Program-made: the position numbers and the translations under genes | NCBI GenBank assembly: GCA_964520895.1 | Contig: CAZFOR010000024.1 | Coordinates: 1-17,913 of the forward strand | Source of the DNA: SIG350 sp964520895 | GTDB taxonomy: Bacteria > Bacillota > Clostridia > TANB77 > SIG350 | Length of the DNA: 17,913 bases | Reading direction: 5' to 3' | Part shown: one piece after another, positions 12,917-17,913 of the stretch | Numbering within the stretch: position 1 is the first letter of the stretch | How the letters are laid out: every line of letters starts with the position of its first letter | Notes under the pieces: model-generated | Database searches by the model: none | What the model was told of the DNA's origin: nothing | The model's input: the letters and a program-made list of their open reading frames with translations, nothing else

Positions 12917-13705
12917 CTATATATTACTAATAATATCTAATGGATCAATATACTGCCCATCTTTAGTAATTTCAAAATGTAAATGTGGGCTATCCTTTAT
13001 TTCAAACAATGCTGTATCACCTATACCTGATATTACTTGTCCTTTTTCAACAACTTTACCTATATGTGCCATATCAAGTGTAGATAAATTACAATATATT
13101 GATTGATACCCTTGTCCATGGTCAATTATTATTGTATAACCATATCTAGGATCTTCTTTTATTTCAACAATTGTACCCGCTTCTATTGCTTTAACAGGCA
13201 TTGCCTTTTCACCTAATATATCTATTCCAGTATGTGCAACCCATTCTTCTAATGTATTAGAGTACACTAATGTATTCTCAGAAAAATTTTTAATTATATC
13301 ACCTTCTAGTGGCATTTCAAATTCAAGTTTAACAATTTTTTCTTCTGGTTTTTCCACTTCATTTGTTACTTCCTTTTGTTGACTATTTTCTTCATTATTA
13401 CTACTTACATTTACATTATTATTTGATTTGCTACTTGTATTATTTTGTGTTTTATTTGTATTATTTACTTTAGGTTTATCTGATTCGATATCTTGTTTTT
13501 CTATCGGTTTTGTATTTGTTTCAACATCATTTTGAGTAATATCAATACCATCATTTGGCAATACTTTTGGCACAGCAGTACTTTCGCCTATTGCCATACC
13601 TATTGTTACACCACTTAATACAATTATCCCAACTACAATCCAAACATAAAACTTATTTTCATTATATAAACTTACAAGCCAATTTGTTTGTTTTCTTCTT
13701 TTCAT
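12917..13705 (-). CDS. spoIIQ: SpoIIQ-like M23 peptidase, engulfment channel component
   Basis: A 262-residue protein. A cytoplasmic N-terminus and one membrane helix at about 20-40 are followed by a low-complexity Asn/Ser/Glu-rich linker (about 55-125) and a LytM/M23 domain (about 128-258). The zinc ligands are intact: HTGID (His158, Asp162) and HLH (His241, His243). In Bacillus, SpoIIQ lacks the full site and acts as a structural partner of SpoIIIAH, whereas some clostridial SpoIIQ proteins keep zinc and activity, which this one resembles. It sits between spoIID and the CAP gene; a spoIID-spoIIQ pair is also known in Clostridioides difficile. A sigma-F-like promoter lies upstream. Ribosome site GGGGG. 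Another exported M23 endopeptidase is the alternative, but context favours SpoIIQ. Confidence 0.83.
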   Translation of the reverse strand: MKRRKQTNWLVSLYNENKFYVWIVVGIIVLSGVTIGMAIGESTAVPKVLPNDGIDITQNDVETNTKPIEKQDIESDKPKVNNTNKTQNNTSSKSNNNVNVSSNNEENSQQKEVTNEVEKPEEKIVKLEFEMPLEGDIIKNFSENTLVYSNTLEEWVAHTGIDILGEKAMPVKAIEAGTIVEIKEDPRYGYTIIIDHGQGYQSIYCNLSTLDMAHIGKVVEKGQVISGIGDTALFEIKDSPHLHFEITKDGQYIDPLDIISNI

Positions 13706-13736
13706 AAATGCATACCCCCATTAATTAATATATCTA

Positions 13737-13766
13737 TATTATTAACTTGATTTGGTAAAATTATAC
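13737..13766 (-). promoter_or_regulatory. Sigma-F-like promoter of spoIIQ
   Basis: On the minus strand: GTATA (13762-13766), 15 bases, then GTTAATAATA (13737-13746). This fits the sigma-F consensus GywTA-N15-GgnrAnAnTw at all informative positions but one. spoIIQ is a forespore sigma-F gene in Bacillus. In DNA this AT-rich a chance match is possible; a sigma-A reading of the nearby TATAAT has no good -35. Confidence 0.45.
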
Positions 13767-13769
13767 ACA

Positions 13770-14798
13770 TCAATTACTACTTATATCATTTATATTTTTA
13801 ATTTCTATATTTGTATAATAGTGATTAATTATCTCTTTATAGTTTTTACCTTGTTTTGCAAGTTCATTAGCACCAGTTTGGCTCATACCAACACCATGAC
13901 CATACCCTAAAACAGAAAACTTAATATTCCCATTATCAATACTTACTTCGAAATTAGTTGATTTTAGTTTAAATAATGTTCGTGCATCAACACCTGACAT
14001 TTCAATATTACCAATTTTTATTTTAAGTATCCTATTACTATCACTTCTCTCTAGTATTTGTATACAACTACTATTATTAAAATCAATTTCAAAATCTGTA
14101 TATCTTTGTTTAACTAACTCTTTAAACTCATCAAAGCTATATAAAACTTCTGAGCTATATTGAGTATAATTATTTTCACCAGCAGTTTCTACACTTTTTA
14201 AATAATCAATAGGTGTTCCACTCCAAACTAGCTCTACATTTTCAGTTACTCCACCACTATTTGCATGAAAAAAAGCTTTAATAGGTTCATTATTATATGT
14301 AATAATAATGTTTTTAGTATCATTAACAGCTTGCTCTATTTTATCCCATAACATATTACTATCTTGGTTACTACTATTCCATTTATCAATTCTATCTTGT
14401 TTTGTAATATATGCTTGGCAATCATTTATATCTGTACATATATCACTATTTGGATGTGTAGGATTACCAAATTGTTTATTTACATTTATTTTATTTAATG
14501 TATATGTTCTTGCGACAACTGCTTGTGCTTTTAATGCTTCCATTTCATATGATGCAGGCATTTCTGCTGAAATAACACCTTTTATATATTCTTCTAAATT
14601 CATTTCTACATTTTCATTTTGTTTATTAAAAAATACATTTACTAATACATCTGTTTGATTAACATTAACCTGATTTTCTTGTTCATTTGTATTATTTTGA
14701 TTATTCAAATTAACTTGTCTAATTATTAAATTAGGTAAAAGTAAAATAACAAATATTATACCTATGTATATGATTATATATATTCTATTTTTCATCAT
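13770..14798 (-). CDS. spoIID: SpoIID lytic transglycosylase, engulfment
   Basis: A 342-residue membrane-anchored enzyme (helix at about 6-26) that cleaves denuded glycan strands during engulfment. It carries the SpoIID core: EEYIKGVISAEMPASYEMEA with catalytic Glu79, ALKAQAVVARTYT, the DICTDINDCQAY segment whose Cys121 and Cys127 match the zinc-binding cysteines of clostridial SpoIID, FHANSGG (177-183) and the terminal GYGHGVGMSQTGA motif. It acts with SpoIIP and SpoIIM in the mother cell. A terminator of the upstream ATPase gene lies 36-72 bases before its start, so it must have its own promoter in a short AT-rich gap; I could not assign a sigma-E site there. No Shine-Dalgarno site precedes the ATGATG start, unlike every neighbour. 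Confidence 0.92.
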   Translation of the reverse strand: MMKNRIYIIIYIGIIFVILLLPNLIIRQVNLNNQNNTNEQENQVNVNQTDVLVNVFFNKQNENVEMNLEEYIKGVISAEMPASYEMEALKAQAVVARTYTLNKINVNKQFGNPTHPNSDICTDINDCQAYITKQDRIDKWNSSNQDSNMLWDKIEQAVNDTKNIIITYNNEPIKAFFHANSGGVTENVELVWSGTPIDYLKSVETAGENNYTQYSSEVLYSFDEFKELVKQRYTDFEIDFNNSSCIQILERSDSNRILKIKIGNIEMSGVDARTLFKLKSTNFEVSIDNGNIKFSVLGYGHGVGMSQTGANELAKQGKNYKEIINHYYTNIEIKNINDISSN

Positions 14799-14834
14799 AT
14801 TTAGTTATATATTCAGTTATCTTTGTTTTAGAAC

Positions 14835-14870
14835 AAAAAACTACTTAACAATATTTAAATTGATAAGTAG
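14835..14870 (-). terminator. Terminator of the AAA ATPase gene
   Basis: CTACTTA pairs with TAAGTAG (14841-14847 with 14864-14870). A further CAAT/ATTG pairing lies past one mismatch. Six T follow on the minus strand. It separates the ATPase gene from spoIID. Confidence 0.75.
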
Positions 14871-14927
14871 CATAGGTTATTATTTTTTTATATTATTCCA
14901 AAATTTATTTCTTATATATTTACTATT

Positions 14928-16232
14928 TTAAAGTAATGAATCCAAACAAAATGCACTATATAATGGCACACTTTTTATATTGTTTTCAAATCCAAAATTC
15001 TTAGCAGAAAACCTTATAGAATATTTAGTTTTATACTTATTAATAAACACATTCAAACTTTTAGATTTTGTATTCAAGCCTGATTTTACTTCTATTGGTA
15101 TTATATTACCATTCTTATCTTGAACAACAAAATCCAATTCAGCTTTTCCATTAGACTCCCAATAATATGGTTTCAAGCCACAATATATCAAACTACTACA
15201 TACATAATTTTCAGTTAAAGCACCTTTAAATTTATCTAAATTATCATTTTCTATAAGTATACTATTTGCTGGAATTCCAAATTTAGCACATAACAATCCT
15301 ACATCAGTCATATATATTTTAAAACTTTCAGAATCAATAAATGCTGAAAGTGGTAAAGTTCCTTCTTTAACTTTAATACAATTAATAATTATTCCAGATG
15401 CATTTAACCAATTAATTGCAACTTCATATTCATATGCCCTAGCACCAGATTTAATTAAATTATATTGAAATTTCTTATTTTCTTTTGCAAGTTGAGCTGA
15501 GATTATATTATACACTGCCATTATTTTAGTAGTTTCATTTGAATTAGCATATTTCGCCATATCTGCAATATACGAATTATTAATATCTTTTAAAATGGAT
15601 AAAACAAAATCCATATCTTTTTTATCAATATATTCCATTATTGCTTTTGGCATCCCACCTATTACTAAATATTGTCTAAATAATTCACTTGCCATATTAT
15701 GTAATGAAAACTCAGCATTATTTTTAAAATTTTCTCTTATCATATTAGCCAATTCTTTTTTATCTAATGCCCATAAAAACTCTTCAAAATCCAATGGATA
15801 TAATGTCAATAATTTAACTTTACCAACTGGAAACGAATATTTCTTTCTATTTATTGCTATCCCTAGTAAACTTCCTGCTGCTATAATATGATATTTAGGT
15901 GCATTTTCACAAAAATATTTAAGAGATGTTAATGCTCTTTCACATGCCTGAATTTCATCAAAAAAGATAAGTGTATCTTCTTCTAATATACTAATTCCTA
16001 ATCTTACAGAAATCTCTTTTATTATTCTTTCTATATTCAAATCTCTCTCAAATATCTTTACTATATCTTCATTATCTTCAAAATTTATGTATGCAACATT
16101 TTTATAGTTTTCTTTTCCAAATGATAAAATCGTATATGTTTTTCCAACTTGTCTTGCACCATACAGTATTAATGGCATTCTATCACTTGATTTTTTCCAT
16201 TCTAACAATACTTTTGACATTTTTCGTTCCAT
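14928..16232 (-). CDS. AAA ATPase with DUF4143-type C-terminal domain
   Basis: A 434-residue protein of the AAA_14/DUF4143 family. The N-terminal ATPase has Walker A GARQVGKT at 25-32, Walker B LIFFDE at 88-93 and a sensor-like AAGSLLG at 118-124. The C-terminal domain ends in a restriction-nuclease-like motif: ELDFVV (Glu365, Asp367) and IPIEVKSG (Glu381, Lys383). These proteins are widespread and patchily distributed, and their function is not established. The start is ATG 16232: GGAGG lies just upstream and a strong promoter ends at 16255, so the longer open frame to 16361 would start before the transcript does. It is a single-gene unit with its own promoter and terminator, apparently inserted beside the spoIID unit. 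Confidence 0.88.
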   Translation of the reverse strand: MERKMSKVLLEWKKSSDRMPLILYGARQVGKTYTILSFGKENYKNVAYINFEDNEDIVKIFERDLNIERIIKEISVRLGISILEEDTLIFFDEIQACERALTSLKYFCENAPKYHIIAAGSLLGIAINRKKYSFPVGKVKLLTLYPLDFEEFLWALDKKELANMIRENFKNNAEFSLHNMASELFRQYLVIGGMPKAIMEYIDKKDMDFVLSILKDINNSYIADMAKYANSNETTKIMAVYNIISAQLAKENKKFQYNLIKSGARAYEYEVAINWLNASGIIINCIKVKEGTLPLSAFIDSESFKIYMTDVGLLCAKFGIPANSILIENDNLDKFKGALTENYVCSSLIYCGLKPYYWESNGKAELDFVVQDKNGNIIPIEVKSGLNTKSKSLNVFINKYKTKYSIRFSAKNFGFENNIKSVPLYSAFCLDSLL

Positions 16233-16254
16233 TTTATGCACCTCCATTACATTT

Positions 16255-16283
16255 ATTGTAACATAACTATCTTGATGAGTCAA
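16255..16283 (-). promoter_or_regulatory. Sigma-A promoter of the AAA ATPase gene
   Basis: On the minus strand: TTGACT (16278-16283), 17 bases, then TACAAT (16255-16260) preceded by TGT (extended -10). It leaves a leader of about 15 bases, which begins just before the GGAGG ribosome site. Confidence 0.8.
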
Positions 16284-16387
16284 GTTAATAAGTAAAATTA
16301 TAAAAAAAATATACTTATACACTAGTTTTCTCTTTGCAATTATATTTATTTGTTTTATCAATTAAGTTTTAATCTATTATGTTTTAT

Positions 16388-16425
16388 AACAAAAAAATAG
16401 AAGTTAATTATCTAACCTCTATTTT
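16388..16425 (-). terminator. Terminator after the frameshifted gene
   Basis: AATAGAGGTTA pairs with TAACTTCTATT (16413-16423 with 16396-16406) with one G-T pair, followed on the minus strand by a run of seven T. Confidence 0.8.
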
Positions 16426-16441
16426 ACAATTTATTATATTT

Positions 16442-17029
16442 TTATATCCCATTAATATTCATTTCTGGAGCACCTATATATACATCTCTATTCCCATTAA
16501 CAGTATGCATTTTAATTATAGTATAATCATTATATTTATATACCATACTTCCACCATCTTTGTACATATCACTTTGAATTAAATTATTTTTATTATCATT
16601 ATTTGCTTTTGCAATAATACCATCAATTGTTATTTTACCTGATTTTAATGCATCTTCAAGTGGCATTGTTTTATTATCTACTTTAACATTTACCTCATCT
16701 AATCCATAATAATATAAATCAAAATCAGAATTGTATTCATATATATCTTTGTTGTTTAATATTTTCTTTTTACTAATACTATTTGACTTAACAACTGATA
16801 TATCAAAATCTAAATAACCCTGAGTACTAATATCAATAACATCTATTTGAGCTGGATATGTTTCTTGTATAAATCCTGTATATGTAATTAATACCTTCCT
16901 ACCAACACCATATAGATAATCTTTGTTTTCACCTGTTTTAATATAAAATGCATCAGATGATTTTCTTTCATCTTCATCATCATTTGGTTTAACTGTTATT
17001 CCGAGAATCTGTTTCTTGTATGACTGTTG
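16442..17029 (-). pseudogene. C-terminal part of a frameshifted exported protein
   Basis: This frame is open from 17029 down to the TAA at 16442-16444 but has no ATG until 16664-16666 and no ribosome site there, so it is not a separate gene. It overlaps the 3' end of the 16989-17621 gene in another frame. Read in continuity it continues that gene's domain: GITVKPNDDEDERKSSDAFY, then YGVGRKVLITYTGF and QETYPAQIDVIDIS, a pattern like DUF3221-type OB folds. A second region ending in GNRDVYIGAPEMNINGI follows. Skipping one base at 17003 joins the two parts into a 392-residue protein. This could be a real disabling mutation, a sequencing or assembly error, or, less likely, programmed frameshifting. 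Confidence 0.7.
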
Positions 17030-17621
17030 CTATAAAATGATTTGATGATATATTTTCATAATGTTTCATATACTCACAAATTACAATCTCTTCTGGCATT
17101 TCAGTAAATTCAATAAACTCACCTGGTATTAATTTAACAACATATCTATCATCTACTTCTGCCTTCACAATATTATATATTTTACCATTATATTCATTTT
17201 GAATTATTTTTTGTCTCTCCTCATTACCTGCAAACTCGTCTTTTGAATTATCAATAGTAACAATATACTTATCATCACTAGTATATTCTAAATCTGTTAC
17301 AATATAGTCACCTTCTATTGTAGCTCTTAAAATTCTAACTGAACTTGGTTTTCTATCTTGTGCATACATATTAGTATTATTAATAAAGTCATTTAATAAA
17401 TTAATGTTTTTTACTCCATCATTATTAATTACCACGCTAGTTTCATATCTTAAATCATAATCATTACTAATACCTACTGGTGGAGCATAATCATATCCCC
17501 ATGTACTAAATAAAACTGGTTTATTATTTTCCATTCTATTCATGTCAATTAAATAAAGTATACCAAAAATCAAACAAATTACTAAAACTATTACTAATAT
17601 TAATATAATTTTCTTTTTCAT
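16989..17621 (-). CDS. Membrane-anchored exported protein, 5' part of a frameshifted gene
   Basis: A 210-residue frame with a basic start and one membrane helix (about 4-26), then an exported region with no motif I recognise. It includes STWGYDYAPPVGISNDYDLR, two acidic beta-rich stretches and EFIEFTEMPEEIVICEYMKH. The last residues before the stop (FIATVIQETDSR) are the first strands of an OB-like domain whose remainder lies in the +1 frame (16442-17029), so the natural protein should be longer. The codon at the break is CGG, rare in this AT-rich DNA. Ribosome site GGTGAT precedes the start, which lies 23 bases after the stop of the partial gene upstream, suggesting an operon. Function unknown. 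Confidence 0.75.
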   Translation of the reverse strand: MKKKIILILVIVLVICLIFGILYLIDMNRMENNKPVLFSTWGYDYAPPVGISNDYDLRYETSVVINNDGVKNINLLNDFINNTNMYAQDRKPSSVRILRATIEGDYIVTDLEYTSDDKYIVTIDNSKDEFAGNEERQKIIQNEYNGKIYNIVKAEVDDRYVVKLIPGEFIEFTEMPEEIVICEYMKHYENISSNHFIATVIQETDSRNNS

Positions 17622-17644
17622 ATTATCACCAATATCCTTTCATA

Positions 17645-17913
17645 TTATTTAGACAATTTTAGTTTTAATTTTTGTTGGTATTTTATAAAAATAAGTAAAA
17701 ATATTATACTAATAATTAAAAATATCACCCATATACTAAAAAGCACATTGTTTTTTGTATCATACTGTGAGTAATCTATTTGTGGTACTTGCGTACTTGC
17801 TTGTACATCACTAGGTAATTCATCTTTGTTTTTATATTCTTCATCTTTATATTGTTCATTTTCTTTATATCCTTCTGTTATACTTGGTATGTATTGTTTT
17901 AGTCCATCTCCTG
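17645..17913 (-). CDS. C-terminal end of a membrane protein (cut by window edge)
   Basis: An open frame enters from the right edge and ends at TAA 17645-17647, giving 88 residues. The visible part is a hydrophilic, Glu/Lys/Tyr-rich stretch (YIPSITEGYKENEQYKDEEY and on), a Ser/Gln-rich spacer, one membrane helix (NNVLFSIWVIFLIISIIFLL) and a short basic tail ending KLKLKLSK. This is the topology of an exported or surface domain held by a C-terminal helix with the tail in the cytoplasm. The family cannot be told from this portion. It lies directly upstream of the 16989-17621 gene and probably shares its transcript. Confidence 0.75.
   Translation of the reverse strand, partial: GDGLKQYIPSITEGYKENEQYKDEEYKNKDELPSDVQASTQVPQIDYSQYDTKNNVLFSIWVIFLIISIIFLLIFIKYQQKLKLKLSK

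Noticed and set aside
13706..13714. Three-codon upstream frame ending on the spoIIQ start (ATGCATTTATGA)
   Set aside because: Its ATG is only one base after the GGGGG ribosome site, too close for efficient initiation; overlap with the real start is probably chance.
16233..16361. 43-residue N-terminal extension of the AAA ATPase with a hydrophobic segment
   Set aside because: It runs back through the TTGACT/TACAAT promoter and the GGAGG ribosome site of ATG 16232, so it is not transcribed as part of the gene.
16442..16666. Separate 74-residue gene starting at ATG 16666
   Set aside because: No ribosome site is present and the frame is open and protein-like for 120 codons upstream, so it is the tail of a frameshifted gene.
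1..17913. CRISPR arrays, tRNA, rRNA or large direct repeats
   Set aside because: Reading both strands gave no regularly spaced repeats, no cloverleaf-like element with conserved tRNA boxes and no rRNA-like sequence; the repeats seen are terminator hairpins or A/T runs.

Overview
The window reads as chromosome of a very AT-rich, endospore-forming Bacillota, most likely a clostridium-like species. The signs are A/T-dominated codons, strong AGGAGG-type ribosome sites, sigma-A promoters with extended -10 elements, many Rho-independent terminators, and the sporulation genes spoIID, spoIIQ, spoIIM and a dacF-type carboxypeptidase. The standard code is used: TGA ends one gene and never appears inside a good frame. 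No rRNA, tRNA, CRISPR array, insertion sequence or prophage block was seen. No gene-free stretch exceeds about 220 bases.

Plus strand, left side (1-1882 and 5446-5859). These are short, self-contained transcription units. They are the GC-richer 3' end of a possible gene (1-60), a four-helix membrane protein (220-600), a soluble VanXY/VanY-type D,D-peptidase (702-1289), a 75-residue protein of unknown role (1655-1882) and an unrecognised 137-residue protein (5446-5859). The four complete genes each have a near-consensus promoter directly upstream, and each ends at a hairpin terminator, often shared with a convergent gene. A PC4-like single-stranded nucleic-acid binding protein (1308-1526, minus) is fired divergently from the 75-residue gene by back-to-back promoters.

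Minus strand, 1934-9813. Reading in the direction of transcription: rnhA, an endonuclease Q-type PHP nuclease, spoIIM, xerD, a small membrane-anchored protein, then a zinc-ribbon membrane protein, a TPM-domain protein and dacF. From general knowledge, spoIIM, xerD and dacF lie in one neighbourhood in Bacillus too, so this looks like a conserved core region joining DNA maintenance with engulfment and spore cortex functions. spoIIM has a sigma-E-like promoter.

Minus strand, 9897-12072. carD, a Nudix hydrolase and a CaCA cation/calcium exchanger. The exchanger and Nudix genes form a tight pair. carD stands alone, and its terminator also appears to hold the -35 region of rnhA.

Minus strand, 12234-14798. 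spoIID, spoIIQ and a gene for an SH3b plus CAP-domain secreted protein. SpoIID and SpoIIQ are the cell-wall enzymes of engulfment, and here SpoIIQ keeps its metal-binding histidines. A sigma-F-like promoter precedes spoIIQ. The unit closes with two tandem hairpins.

Minus strand, 14928-17913. A stand-alone AAA ATPase with a DUF4143-type C-terminal nuclease-like region sits between its own promoter and terminator. Next comes a membrane-anchored protein broken by an apparent one-base frameshift near 17003, then the C-terminal end of another membrane protein cut by the window edge. The frameshift is supported inside the window: the reconstructed frame aligns without gaps to the related domain of the protein at 5939-6325.

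Several starts were moved from the longest open frame to an internal ATG because a ribosome site, promoter or upstream terminator lies inside the longer frame (1655, 3154, 8094, 9813, 11078, 16232).
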